A stretch of 64,000 bases of DNA from Planosporangium spinosum (GCF_049999945.1 NZ_JBLYUB010000028.1:29622-93621); one strand, 5' to 3'; counted from the stretch's first letter, positions 42,891 through 51,340 are shown. The notes: a model not told the origin generated them from the sequence alone. Numbers and translations: made by a program.

Positions 42891-44306
42891 ATGAGCTCAC
42901 CCGCGTACGCGCGTCCCCGATCCCGGGGGCGCACCGTCCGGCTCCTCGCCGTCGCGGCCGTCGTGCTGGTCGTCGCCGCGAGCTGGCTGACCACCCGGAT
43001 CAGTGCGAAGGCGGCCGTGCCACCCGCCCCGTCCGGTTGGAACCTCGTGTTCGGCGACGACTTCAGCGGCGCCGCCAACACCGGGGTCAACCGGTCCAAC
43101 TGGCTGTACTCCCTCGGCCACGGCTACCCCGGCGGCGCCGCCAACTGGGGCACCGGCGAGATCGAGGAGATGACCGACAGCACCGCCAACGTGTACCAGG
43201 ACGGTGCCGGCCACCTCGCCATCAAGCCGATCCGCGACGCCTCCGGCAGGTGGACGTCGGGGCGGATCGAGACCCAGCGCACCGACTTCGCCGCTCCCGC
43301 CGGCGGCAAGCTGCGCGTCGAGGCCTCCATCCAGCAGCCCAACGTCAGCGGCGCGGCCGCCGCCGGTTACTGGCCGGCGTTCTGGATGCTCGGCGACGCG
43401 GCGCGGCCGGTGGGCGCCACCAACTGGCCCGGCATCGGCGAGTGGGACATCCTGGAGAACATCAACGGCCGCGACTCGCACTTCGCCGCCATGCACTGCG
43501 GCGTCGCGCCCGGCGGGCCGTGCGACGAGTTCAACGGGATCGGCAGCGGCGAGCGGGCCTGCCCCGGCTGCAAGACCGGCTTCCACACGTACGCCATCGA
43601 GTACGACCGCAGCACCTCGCCGGAGACCCTGCGCTGGTTCCGCGACGGCCAGAACTTCTTCACCGTCAGCCAGGACCGGATGGATGCCACCACCTGGAAC
43701 AACGCCACCCACCGCGGGTTCTTCGTCATCCTGAACGTGGCCATGGGCGGCGGCTTCCCCGACGCGTTCGGCGGCGGCCCCACCGGCGCCACCCAGTCGG
43801 GCGTACCGATGCTCGTCGACTACGTCGCGGTGTACACCACCGGTGGCGGCGGTGGCGGTACGACCGCGCCTCCGCCGCCCCCGCCGGGCGGCGCGCGGGA
43901 CGCCTACTCCACCATCCAGGCCGAGAGCTACAACGCCCAGTCCGGTACGCAGACCGAGACGACCTCCGACGCCGGCGGCGGGCAGGACGTGGGCTGGATC
44001 GCCAACGGTGACTGGCTGCAGTTCGACAACGTCAACTTCGGGTCGAACCCGGCGCGTCAGTTCAGCGCCCGGGTCGCCTCCGGTGCGGGCGGCAGCGTCA
44101 GCGGCCTGGTCGAGGTACGCCTCGACAGCCGGTCGAACGCACCCGTCGGCAGCTTCGCCATCGGCGACACCGGCGGCTGGCAGAACTGGCGTACCGTGCC
44201 GGCCAACATCTCGGCCGTGACCGGTACCCACACCGTGTTCCTGACGTTCACCAGCGGCCAGCCGGCCGACTTCGTCAACATCAACTGGTTCACGTTCGGT
44301 CACTGA
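42891..44306 (+). CDS. secreted GH16 beta-glucanase with C-terminal CBM6
   Basis: A 471-residue exported enzyme. An N-terminal Arg-rich segment followed by a hydrophobic helix (LLAVAAVVLVVAASWL) forms the signal peptide. The GH16 jelly roll spans about 45-300 with catalytic E184-W-D186-I-L-E189. A GGGGGGTTAPPPPPPGG linker leads to a CBM6 module (AESYNAQSG to the end). It should hydrolyse beta-1,3 or mixed-linked glucans outside the cell. ATG is chosen because AAGG lies correctly upstream. LacI-type operator in its promoter. Confidence 0.9.
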   Translation: MSSPAYARPRSRGRTVRLLAVAAVVLVVAASWLTTRISAKAAVPPAPSGWNLVFGDDFSGAANTGVNRSNWLYSLGHGYPGGAANWGTGEIEEMTDSTANVYQDGAGHLAIKPIRDASGRWTSGRIETQRTDFAAPAGGKLRVEASIQQPNVSGAAAAGYWPAFWMLGDAARPVGATNWPGIGEWDILENINGRDSHFAAMHCGVAPGGPCDEFNGIGSGERACPGCKTGFHTYAIEYDRSTSPETLRWFRDGQNFFTVSQDRMDATTWNNATHRGFFVILNVAMGGGFPDAFGGGPTGATQSGVPMLVDYVAVYTTGGGGGGTTAPPPPPPGGARDAYSTIQAESYNAQSGTQTETTSDAGGGQDVGWIANGDWLQFDNVNFGSNPARQFSARVASGAGGSVSGLVEVRLDSRSNAPVGSFAIGDTGGWQNWRTVPANISAVTGTHTVFLTFTSGQPADFVNINWFTFGH

Positions 44307-44319
44307 GCCCGTCCGGCCC

Positions 44320-44359
44320 CGGTGCCCCTGCCGCGCGGTTGCGTGCGGCAGGGGCACCG
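44320..44359. terminator. perfect 15-pair hairpin
   Basis: CGGTGCCCCTGCCGC and GCGGCAGGGGCACCG with a 10-base loop, between the GH16 stop and the convergent response-regulator stop; bidirectional terminator. Confidence 0.75.
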
Positions 44360-44362
44360 TCG

Positions 44363-44998
44363 TCACGACAGGGACGCCTCCTGGGCCAGGATCGCGGCCT
44401 GCACCCGGCTGCGCAGCTCCAGCTTGGCGAGGATCCGGCTGACGTGCGTCTTCGTCGTCGCCTCGGCCATGCCCAGGCGGACCGCGATCTCGCTGTTGGA
44501 CAGTCCCTCGCCGAGGCAGGCGAACACCTCCCGCTCGCGCGGGGTGAGCGCGGACAGGTCCATCGGCCGCCGTGGCGGCGTACCGGTGAACGCGGCGATG
44601 ACCCGGCGGGTCACCGCGGGCGCGACCACCCCGTCGCCGCGGGCGACCGTACGGACCGCCGCCAGCAGGTCGGCCGCCTCCGCGTCCTTGAGCAGGAACC
44701 CCGCCGCACCCGCCCGCAGCGCACCGAACACGTACTCGTCCAGGTCGAACGTGGTCAACACGAGCACGTTCGTCACCGCGGCCGCCACCAGCGCGCGGGT
44801 CGCGGCGATGCCGTCGAGCCGGGGCATGCGGGCATCCATCACCACCACGTCGGGGTGCAGCCGTAGCGCCAGCTCCACCGCCCGCTCACCGTCGGCGGCC
44901 TCGCCGACCACGTCGATGTCCGGCGCCGACCCGAGGATGAGGACCAGGCCGGCGCGTACCGCGTCCTGGTCGTCGGCGACCAGCACCCTGATCGTCAC
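44363..44998 (-). CDS. NarL/LuxR family response regulator
   Basis: A 211-residue response regulator. Receiver: acidic pocket D9-D10, phospho-acceptor D55 in VVVMDARMP, lysine in FLLKDA. Output LuxR helix-turn-helix: LTPREREVFACLGEGLSNSEIAVRL and ATTKTHVSRILAKL. GTG start overlaps the sensor kinase stop (GTGA). Cognate partner of the preceding kinase; targets unknown. Confidence 0.9.
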   Translation of the reverse strand: MTIRVLVADDQDAVRAGLVLILGSAPDIDVVGEAADGERAVELALRLHPDVVVMDARMPRLDGIAATRALVAAAVTNVLVLTTFDLDEYVFGALRAGAAGFLLKDAEAADLLAAVRTVARGDGVVAPAVTRRVIAAFTGTPPRRPMDLSALTPREREVFACLGEGLSNSEIAVRLGMAEATTKTHVSRILAKLELRSRVQAAILAQEASLS

Positions 44999-46278
44999 GA
45001 CTGTCCCATCCGTCCTGGCTGTTCCGTCCGTCCTGGCTGTTCCGTCCGTCCTGGCTGTTCCGTCCGGCCCGGTTGCTCCGCCGGTCCCGGCCGATCCGGT
45101 TCCATCGGCAGGCGGGCCGAGACCAGCCACCGGCCGTCGCGCGGGCCGGCCTCGAACGCGCCACCGAGCAGCACCGCGCGCTCGCGCATGCCGACCACTC
45201 CCGATCCGCCGTCCAGGCCGGTACCGGCCGCGGCACCGCCGGCCGGCAGCGGTGAGGAGATCACGATCGTCAGGTACCGCGGGCCGTGGTCGACCTCGAC
45301 CCCGGTCGTACCCGGCCCGCCGTGCTTGAGCGCGTTGGTCAGCGACTCCTGCACGATCCGGTAGCCGGCCAGGTCGATGGCCACGGGCAGGTCACCGGGC
45401 TCACCCCGTACCGTCAGCTCCGCCCGCAGGCCGGCGCGCTCCGACCGGCGCAGCAGTTCCGACAGTGCGCCCAGGCCCGGGCTGTCCGGCTCACCGGCGG
45501 CGGTCGGGTCGCGCAGGAACTCCACCATCCGCCGCATCTCGGCCAGCCCGCGCACGCTGTTCTCCCGGATCACCGTGAGCGCCCGGCGGACAGCGGCGTC
45601 GTCGAGGTCGGGGACGCTGAGCGCGGCGGTGGAGTGGATCGCGACGGCGCTGAGGTGGTTGGCGATCACGTCGTGCAGTTCGCGCGCCATCCGGGCGCGC
45701 TCGCCGGCCACGGCGTTGGCGCGGTCCAGTTCGGCCAGCCGCCGTACCTGCTCGGCCCGCTCCCGTTCGGCGCTCGCCCGGTCCCGGTGGTGGCGCACCT
45801 GGATGCCGGTCAGGACCGGGACCACCGTCACGACGGCCACCAGCAGGCCCAGGCCGAGCGACCGCAGGTCCCGGTCGACGGCCAGGGCCACGGCGCCGGT
45901 CACCACGGCGAGGGCCACCGACACCGCCAGCAGCCCCCGGTACAGCCAGGCCCGACCATGCACGCAGGCGTCGTACAGCACCTGGGTGTAGATCAACCAG
46001 GTGGCCAGCGACGGGCCGAGCACCGCGTCACCGGCGACGGCGGCGGTGCCGACGAGGACCGACAGCAGCGGCGCGGTCCGCCGCAGCGGCACCGCCGCGC
46101 AGCAGACCAGCATCGGTACCAGCAGCCAGGCGGCCGGCAGCGACGGGTACGCGGGCCGGTACTGCCCGGCCACGAACATGAGCAGGCCACCGGCCAGCGT
46201 CACGGCGAACAGCAGGAGATCGATCCGGCGGCCGCGCCGGTCGCCGGCCGCGTCCGGCAACGCCCCCCGTAGGTCCAT
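44995..46278 (-). CDS. NarL-type sensor histidine kinase
   Basis: A 427-residue membrane kinase. Residues about 20-155 contain five to six hydrophobic helices without a sizeable extracytoplasmic domain, so it may sense the membrane or an integral ligand. Dimerisation/phosphoacceptor HisKA_3 has H202 in ARELHDVIANHL; the ATPase domain follows (ESLTNALKHGG, GSGVVGMRERA). The C-terminal tail is EQPGRT repeated four times, encoded by an 18-base tandem repeat. ATG chosen at MDLRG since upstream frame has no domain. Confidence 0.88.
   Translation of the reverse strand: MDLRGALPDAAGDRRGRRIDLLLFAVTLAGGLLMFVAGQYRPAYPSLPAAWLLVPMLVCCAAVPLRRTAPLLSVLVGTAAVAGDAVLGPSLATWLIYTQVLYDACVHGRAWLYRGLLAVSVALAVVTGAVALAVDRDLRSLGLGLLVAVVTVVPVLTGIQVRHHRDRASAERERAEQVRRLAELDRANAVAGERARMARELHDVIANHLSAVAIHSTAALSVPDLDDAAVRRALTVIRENSVRGLAEMRRMVEFLRDPTAAGEPDSPGLGALSELLRRSERAGLRAELTVRGEPGDLPVAIDLAGYRIVQESLTNALKHGGPGTTGVEVDHGPRYLTIVISSPLPAGGAAAGTGLDGGSGVVGMRERAVLLGGAFEAGPRDGRWLVSARLPMEPDRPGPAEQPGRTEQPGRTEQPGRTEQPGRMGQS
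45010..45075 (-). repeat. 18-base tandem repeat in the kinase C-terminus
   Basis: The plus-strand unit TCCTGGCTGTTCCGTCCG recurs three times in near-perfect form with degenerate flanking copies, encoding the EQPGRT repeats. It directly abuts the overlap with the response regulator start. Confidence 0.75.
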
Positions 46279-46375
46279 ACATCGATTCCACCATCCCGCC
46301 GGCCGGGTCCGCGTCCGGCACGAGCCGCGTGGCCGGTACGACGAAGGATGTACGCCGGTTTCGTCGCGCGCGCCG

Positions 46376-46963
46376 ATGCGGCCGGCCGGTCGTGCCGCCA
46401 CGCTGGTTGGCGTGGTGTTGACCGTCATCGTCGTGTGTGAGATCGCCTTTTGGGTCGTGCTGCTGGCCGGGCTGGCGGCCCGGTACCCGCTGCGCCGGCC
46501 CCGGCTGGGCGCGGTACTGCTGGCCGGCGTACCCCTGGTGGACCTGGTCCTGCTCGTCGCGACCGTCCTCGACCTGCACGGCGGGGTGAAGGCGACCGAG
46601 GCGCACGGCCTGGCGGCGGTGTACCTCGGCTTCTCCGTGGCGTTCGGGTCGAGCATGGTGCGCTGGGCGGACGTGCGCTTCGCCCACCGGTTCGCCGGCG
46701 GCCCGCCGCCGCGCAAGGTGCCCAAGCGGGGGCCGGAGCGGGTGCGGTACGAGTGGCGCGAGTTCGGCAAGGGCCTGGTGGCCTGGACGGTCGCGTGCGC
46801 GCTGCTGTGGGGCGCGGTCTGGTACATCGACTCGCCGGAGCGGACGGGGGCGCTGGTGGCGTGGACGCACCGGTTGACCGTCGTGATGGTGATCTGGTTC
46901 GTGTTCTGGCCGCTGTGGGAGACGCTGCGGCAGGTCTCGGCGACCGGCAGCGAGCGCTCGTAG
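46376..46963 (+). CDS. membrane protein, unknown function
   Basis: A 195-residue protein with about four hydrophobic helices: two near the N-terminus (GVVLTVIVVCEIAFWVVLLAG and AVLLAGVPLVDLVLLVATVL), one amphipathic region and two C-terminal helices (VAWTVACALLWGAVWYI, VVMVIWFVFWPLWETL). A cytoplasmic Arg/Lys loop lies between. No recognised family. Divergent from the kinase gene. An alternative GTG start lies about 12 codons later. Confidence 0.65.
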   Translation: MRPAGRAATLVGVVLTVIVVCEIAFWVVLLAGLAARYPLRRPRLGAVLLAGVPLVDLVLLVATVLDLHGGVKATEAHGLAAVYLGFSVAFGSSMVRWADVRFAHRFAGGPPPRKVPKRGPERVRYEWREFGKGLVAWTVACALLWGAVWYIDSPERTGALVAWTHRLTVVMVIWFVFWPLWETLRQVSATGSERS

Positions 46964-47078
46964 CGACTGATGGCAGCCGCTCGTCCTACCGGCTCCGCTC
47001 GTCGACCGGCTCCATGCGGCTCGGCTCGTCGCGCCTGTTTCCTTGTCCCGTCCCTGTTCCCTTGTCCCGTCAGCTCTG

Positions 47079-47128
47079 AGATCTTGGAAACTAAGGCACA
47101 CCATGCGGTGCTGAAATTTCCAAGATCT
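47079..47128. terminator. hairpin of the TTGGAA/GGCACC dyad family
   Basis: AGATCTTGGAAA and TTTCCAAGATCT form the outer stem, and GGCACACC with GGTGC form an inner one. It shares sequence with the dyads at 16522-16563 and 17728-17765. Confidence 0.6.
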
Positions 47129-47129
47129 A

Positions 47130-47152
47130 CCGGGGTGCCGGAATCGAACCGG
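47130..47152 (-). other. tRNA 3'-end-like fragment (possible attachment-site remnant)
   Basis: On the minus strand the sequence reads CCGG-TTCGATT-CCGG followed by CACCCCGG, which looks like a T-arm and acceptor 3' strand. The 5-pair T-stem has one mismatch, and no D-arm or anticodon arm is present, so this is not a tRNA gene. Such fragments are typical of att sites left by integrated elements. Confidence 0.35.
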
Positions 47153-47155
47153 TTC

Positions 47156-47344
47156 TCACTTGTTTCGGCGTCTTCCTACAACGATGCTGGTGATCATGAT
47201 GCCGAATCCGGAAGCCGCCACTCCCAGCCATGTCCAGCGTTCCTGGTCGCTCATGCCCGGCGGGCCAGATGTGGCGAACAGTACGGGGGCTGCGATCAAG
47301 GCGAAGATGCCGAGAATGGCGAATAGATATGTCCTTTTCAGCAC
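47156..47344 (-). CDS. small two-TM membrane protein, possible immunity protein
   Basis: Encodes 62 residues with two hydrophobic helices (YLFAILGIFALIAAPVLFA and WTWLGVAASGFGIMITSIVVG) and a basic C-terminus RRRNK. GTG start has AGGAG at ideal spacing and overlaps by seven bases the end of the upstream interrupted frame. Lower GC than its neighbours. Position behind a toxin-like glycine-zipper gene suggests an immunity function; this is inference. Confidence 0.5.
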   Translation of the reverse strand: MLKRTYLFAILGIFALIAAPVLFATSGPPGMSDQERWTWLGVAASGFGIMITSIVVGRRRNK

Positions 47345-47649
47345 CAGTCTTCTCCTGATTCTCGGCATGTGTTCCATCCATTGGTCATGGAGGCGAGCCC
47401 TGCGTAGGTGCCAATGCTCAGGCCGACGGTAGCGCCGACGGACACGCCAACCGTCACTACCTACGGAGGAAGTGCCGCCGTGACGATGACGCCACCGATC
47501 ATGCCGAGCCCGGTCAAGAAGTCCCGTTTGGTGCCGGTGGGGTCGAGTTCGAGGTAGTAGCACAGGGTCGGGTTGGTGCCGGTCGCGCCGTGGAACGACC
47601 GCAGGGCCGGTTGGCCGTACCGGGTGGGCGGCCCGTACACGAAGTCCAT
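47338..47649 (-). pseudogene. glycine-zipper small protein interrupted by in-frame TAG
   Basis: From ATG at 47649 the frame runs 62 codons (LELDPTGTKRDFLTGLG then GMIGGVIVTAALPP) to TAG at 47461-47463. The same frame stays open for 40 more codons, encoding VVTVGVSVGATVGLSIG with GxxxG spacing, and ends at 47338 overlapping the next gene's start. The overlap suggests the original gene extended to 47338 and the TAG is a nonsense mutation or unusual read-through. The DPTG segment resembles the junction between Rhs cores and toxic C-termini. Confidence 0.4.
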
Positions 47650-47704
47650 CCGTCGGTACTGTGTCACTGCTGAGCGGCAGCGACGACACGCGGTGAACCT
47701 GTGC

Positions 47705-47899
47705 TTACCGGCGATTGCTCGGCCGCCAAGCCACAAGTGAAGCGACGACGCCGGCGACGACAAGGGCCGAAGGAACCACAACCGCAGGCACACCGAGGTT
47801 CAGGCTACGGCCTAGCAGAAACCACAAGCCCAATAGTGTGATGGTCACGAGCGCGGGAACAATTGTCCAGCCCGGATTCCGCTGCCTTGCGTTGTTCAC
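47705..47899 (-). CDS. small two-TM membrane protein fused onto the end of an Rhs remnant frame
   Basis: From a GTG with GGAG five bases upstream, the frame gives 64 residues with two hydrophobic helices (WTIVPALVTITLLGLWFLLG and VPAVVVPSALVVAGVVASLV). The reading frame is continuous with the degraded Rhs frame upstream, so it may be either a separate small gene or a replaced C-terminus. Possible immunity-type protein. Confidence 0.45.
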   Translation of the reverse strand: MNNARQRNPGWTIVPALVTITLLGLWFLLGRSLNLGVPAVVVPSALVVAGVVASLVAWRPSNRR

Positions 47900-48379
47900 T
47901 GTCGCTCCACTTGAGGTGGTTGAGGTGTTCTTACTCGACTCTGAGGTGATCAGTCCGACCTGGTCGGGGCCGGCGTAGGTCAGTTCGGTGGCGGTACCTG
48001 CGGGGTTGGCGTTGGTCATCACCTCCGCCGGGCTGTAGCCGCGGTTGTTGTCGGTGGGTGTGGTGACTTCATTCCCCGGCCAGTCGTATTGATAACCACC
48101 GTTGGTGATCTGGTTGGCGGAGTTGAATGACAGCGACTGGGTGGTCGTGCCGTTCGCGGTGACCCTGGTGCGGTTGCCGTCGTAGCGGTAGGTCTAGCTG
48201 TCCGAGGTGCCGCTGGCGCCGGTCAGCCGGTTGGCCTTGTCGTAGCTGAACGTGTAGCGCGTGCCGCCCGAGGTCGTCATGCCGGTCAGCAGGTTGCGGC
48301 TGTCGAAGGTGTAGTCGGTCTCCCCGCGACCGCCGGACAGCCAGGTGATGTTGCCGACCCAGTCGTAGCCGTAGTACTG
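47900..48379 (-). pseudogene. Rhs/YD-repeat protein remnant
   Basis: Translation in the frame that also contains the radical SAM stop gives YYGYDWVGNITWLSGG, YTFDSRNLLTGMTTSG, YTFSYDKANRLTGASG, YRYDGNRTRVTANG and YQYDWPGNEV, the unmistakable YD repeats of Rhs proteins. A TAG at 48194-48196 interrupts it, the 5' part of the gene is missing, and the sequence begins about 50 bases after the radical SAM stop. Rhs proteins are polymorphic toxin carriers; this is a truncated, inactivated copy. Confidence 0.75.
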
Positions 48380-48430
48380 GCCCAGGTGGACGGCCGCCGG
48401 CCGCCAACCCGTACGGCAGCGGCGTCCCCG

Positions 48431-49753
48431 CTACCCGTCCCGGGAGGCCGGGGGTTCGGGGGTCAGCGGCAGCAGTGTCCGGCTGCGACCCGGGCGCGGG
48501 TACTCTTGCGCCGCCGCCGCGAGCCGGACCGCGTGCTCGCGCTGGCGCTGCCAGTGCCCGTACAGCGCGCCCCGCTGGGACAGCCGGTCGACCTCACGGA
48601 TCGTCTCCGGGTCGACATCGCCGGGCGGGGCGTCGCGCCACGGCGTACCGGGCAGCGGCATGAACGTGTGGGCGTGGATGCGCGCGCCCAGGTCGGCCAG
48701 CTCCCGGGCGAGCGCCAGCGAGGCGTCCACGTCGCCGGCCTCCTCACCCGGCATACCGAAGATCATGTCGACGTTGATCCGGAACCCCTCGGCCACGCCG
48801 AGACGTACCGCCCGCTTCACCTCCTCCACGCCGTGGCCGCGTTTCGCGGCGTCGAGGACCCGCTCCGACCCCGACTGAGCGCCGACGATGAGGTTGTCGT
48901 TGGCGCAGTACTTCCGGACCAGCCGCAGCGCCTCGACGCTCATGTGCTCGGGCCGGATCTCGGACGGGAAGCTGCCGAAGAAGACCCGCCCGTTCGGCCC
49001 GATCTCCTCGGCGCATGCCGCCAGCAGCTCCTCGACCGCGGCGAGGTTCGGCTCCTCGCCGTCGCTGCCGTACGACAGCGACGTCGGGGTGATGAACCGG
49101 ACGTCGCGCAGGCCTGCCTCGCGCATCCGGCGTACGTGCCAGCGCACGTTGTCGACCGACCGGTGCCGGAACCGCGCGGAGAACATGAACGGCGTCTGGC
49201 AGAACCGGCACGCGTACACGCAGCCGCGCGTGATCTCGATCGGGTTGAACCTCTTGTACGTGACCGGGAACGCCCGGTACGTGCCCAGCGGCATCCGCTC
49301 GGTCCGCCCGGTCCGGACGACGGTGCCGTCGGCGTCGCGGTACACCAGCCCCGGTACACCCGCCGGGTCGCCGCCCGAGTCCACCAGCCGCAGCAGCGTC
49401 GTCTCGCCCTCGCCGACCGCCGCGACGTCCCAGCCGGCGTCGAGGGTCTGGATCGGCTCGGCCGTCGCGTGCACCCCGCCGGCGACGTGGACCGCGCCGG
49501 GAGCCTGCGCCTTGATCTCGGCCAGCTCGGCGGCGAGCGCGGCCGCGTCGGGGGAGTAGAACGACCATAGGACGAGTACCCGCTGCGCCGTCGCCTGCCG
49601 GATCTCCGCCACGCAGGCCGCGGCGTCGGTGGCGAAGCGCACCTCGTACCGGGTGGGCGTGTCGTGCTCCTCCAGCGCGGCGAGCAGCGTGTGGTGCCCG
49701 TACGTCACCGCCTTGCGGTAACGCAGGACGATCAGCAGATCCAGGCTCGGCAC
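48431..49753 (-). CDS. B12-binding domain / radical SAM protein
   Basis: A 440-residue iron-sulfur enzyme. The N-terminal 130 residues resemble a Rossmann cobalamin-binding domain (VLWSFYSPDAAALAAELAEI, VHVAGGVHATAEP), and the radical SAM core has C178-x3-C182-x2-C185 in RGCVYACRFCQTP. The layout matches the small B12/radical SAM family TIGR04013 known mostly from archaea and some bacteria, product unknown. GTG start. Nine bases after an MBL hydrolase gene, so the two form an operon. Confidence 0.83.
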   Translation of the reverse strand: MPSLDLLIVLRYRKAVTYGHHTLLAALEEHDTPTRYEVRFATDAAACVAEIRQATAQRVLVLWSFYSPDAAALAAELAEIKAQAPGAVHVAGGVHATAEPIQTLDAGWDVAAVGEGETTLLRLVDSGGDPAGVPGLVYRDADGTVVRTGRTERMPLGTYRAFPVTYKRFNPIEITRGCVYACRFCQTPFMFSARFRHRSVDNVRWHVRRMREAGLRDVRFITPTSLSYGSDGEEPNLAAVEELLAACAEEIGPNGRVFFGSFPSEIRPEHMSVEALRLVRKYCANDNLIVGAQSGSERVLDAAKRGHGVEEVKRAVRLGVAEGFRINVDMIFGMPGEEAGDVDASLALARELADLGARIHAHTFMPLPGTPWRDAPPGDVDPETIREVDRLSQRGALYGHWQRQREHAVRLAAAAQEYPRPGRSRTLLPLTPEPPASRDG

Positions 49754-49762
49754 GCACCGACC

Positions 49763-50584
49763 CTAACCCGCGTCATCGAGGGCGAAGCGCAGGTACCGGT
49801 CGGCGGAGCGGCGGACCGCCTCGGCGCCGTCGCCTCCCACGACGCGGTCGGTCCAGGCGCCGTACACGCGGGCGAAGGGCAACGGCGCGAGCAGCGCGAG
49901 CGCCCGCCGGATGGTCCGGGGCCGCTCGGGGATCAGGTTCGGGTAGCTGTACATGAAACTGACCCAGCGCCGGTCGCTGACCACCTGGAGGATGTCGCCG
50001 GAGAACAGGGCACCCCGGCCGTCGTCGGCGTCGCGCCAGTGCAGCACCTGGCCGCCGGCGAAGTGGACGCCCGCGTTGACCAGGGTCAGCCCGTCGCCGA
50101 TCCGGTGGGTGTCGCCCTCCCAGAAGACCACGGCGTCGTCCGGCCGGGTGGCCGCCACCCACTCCCGGTCGGCCGCGTGGAGGTACACCGGGGCGTCGAA
50201 CGCGTGCGCCCACTCGATCATCGCGCCGTAGAAATGCGGGTGGCTGATCGCGATCGCGTCGATCCCGCCGAGGTTCCTGACCTGCGCGACGAGCGCGTCG
50301 TCGAGGTAGCTGACGCAGTCCCACAGCACGTTGCCGCCGGGCGTGCGGACCAGCAGCGCGCGTTGACCGATCGCGAACGAGGGGGCGGTACCGACGCCGA
50401 CGACGTCGGGCCCCTGCTCGGCGAGTACGCCGCGGTGACCGGTGGCGGCCAGCTCGGCCAGCGAGGTCCACTGCTGGCCCTCCCAGCCGACGTACTGGCG
50501 CTCGTCCTCGCAGACCGGGCAATCCTCGCGCGGTGCGGCGTACTGCACGCCGCAGGTCCGGCAGATCGGCAGGTCGGGATCCAT
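49763..50584 (-). CDS. MBL-fold hydrolase with N-terminal zinc ribbon
   Basis: A 273-residue protein. The N-terminus carries a rubredoxin-like zinc ribbon (C8, C11, C22, C25), then a metallo-beta-lactamase fold with HPH at 115-117; the usual HxHxDH is replaced by HPHFYG, so the metal site is atypical. FSGDIL supplies the later aspartate. Cotranscribed with the radical SAM gene. Substrate unknown. Confidence 0.8.
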   Translation of the reverse strand: MDPDLPICRTCGVQYAAPREDCPVCEDERQYVGWEGQQWTSLAELAATGHRGVLAEQGPDVVGVGTAPSFAIGQRALLVRTPGGNVLWDCVSYLDDALVAQVRNLGGIDAIAISHPHFYGAMIEWAHAFDAPVYLHAADREWVAATRPDDAVVFWEGDTHRIGDGLTLVNAGVHFAGGQVLHWRDADDGRGALFSGDILQVVSDRRWVSFMYSYPNLIPERPRTIRRALALLAPLPFARVYGAWTDRVVGGDGAEAVRRSADRYLRFALDDAG

Positions 50585-50675
50585 CAGGTACCCCCGTCGG
50601 TGGGCTCACGGTCGGTCCGGTCCCGGCCGGTCCGCGGCCGGCTGCCGGTCGGTCCGGTCCGCGGCCGGCTGCCGG

Positions 50676-51314
50676 TCAGTCCGGGGCCGGCAGACATCCG
50701 CCGTCGGCGATTCCGCTACCGAACTCGACGCTGGTGCCGTCCGGCCCGTACCGGCCGAAGACGCAGCCCTGTCCGGTCGAGCCGGCGAACACCAGCCCGC
50801 CGCTCCCGCCGAGATCGAGCCGCCCGGGTGGCCGGGCGACGACCCCGGTCAGCCCGGCCGAGGCGAGGACCTGTTCGACGGCGTCCGGGTCGTAGCGCTG
50901 CTGCCGGTGCAGCGCGTCCAGGCCGGCACGCACCGTGTCCGCGCACGGCTGGTTCGCCGCCTCCACCGCCGGCGACAGCGGCCTGCGCCCGCGGAACGCG
51001 CCGTTGGCCTCCTTGTTGCGCCGGAACTGCTCGGCCCGCTGCTGCTCGTCCAGCGGGCCCGCGGTGGGCAGGTCCGGGCCGGTCGGCGCCGGTGTGGGGC
51101 TCGGTGCGCCGGTGGACCTGCCCGCCGCGGCGGCTGGTTTCACGCAGGACGCCAACGACGGCGCGGACCCCGGTGGCGCGGACCCCGGTGGCGCGGACCC
51201 CGACGGCGTGGATTCCGGCGGTGGCGTGACGACGGCCGCGCCGTCGCGGCCCGGCCGGGCGCAGGCGGCGAGGATGACCGTGAGCAGGATGATGCCTGCG
51301 ACCCCCCGTTTCAT
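50676..51314 (-). CDS. lipoprotein, unknown function
   Basis: A 212-residue lipoprotein with signal and lipobox ending LAAC (C18). A Pro/Ser/Gly linker (PPGSA repeats, encoded by a 15-base tandem repeat) leads to a compact C-terminal domain with five cysteines. No known family. Start ATG gives a standard signal; ribosome site weak. Confidence 0.65.
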   Translation of the reverse strand: MKRGVAGIILLTVILAACARPGRDGAAVVTPPPESTPSGSAPPGSAPPGSAPSLASCVKPAAAAGRSTGAPSPTPAPTGPDLPTAGPLDEQQRAEQFRRNKEANGAFRGRRPLSPAVEAANQPCADTVRAGLDALHRQQRYDPDAVEQVLASAGLTGVVARPPGRLDLGGSGGLVFAGSTGQGCVFGRYGPDGTSVEFGSGIADGGCLPAPD

Positions 51315-51340
51315 GTACGTGAGTCTATGCGGGTCGCCGG

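Larger units (their letters stand above)
46964..47155. other. intergenic region with hairpin and tRNA-like fragment
   Basis: No gene seen. Begins with imperfect short repeats (CCTTGTCCCGTC twice), then the hairpin at 47079-47128 and the tRNA-3'-end-like sequence at 47130-47152. GC content falls sharply from here rightwards. Confidence 0.5.

Noticed and set aside
47130..47152. Complete tRNA gene
   Set aside because: No D-arm or anticodon arm is present and the T-stem has a mismatch.
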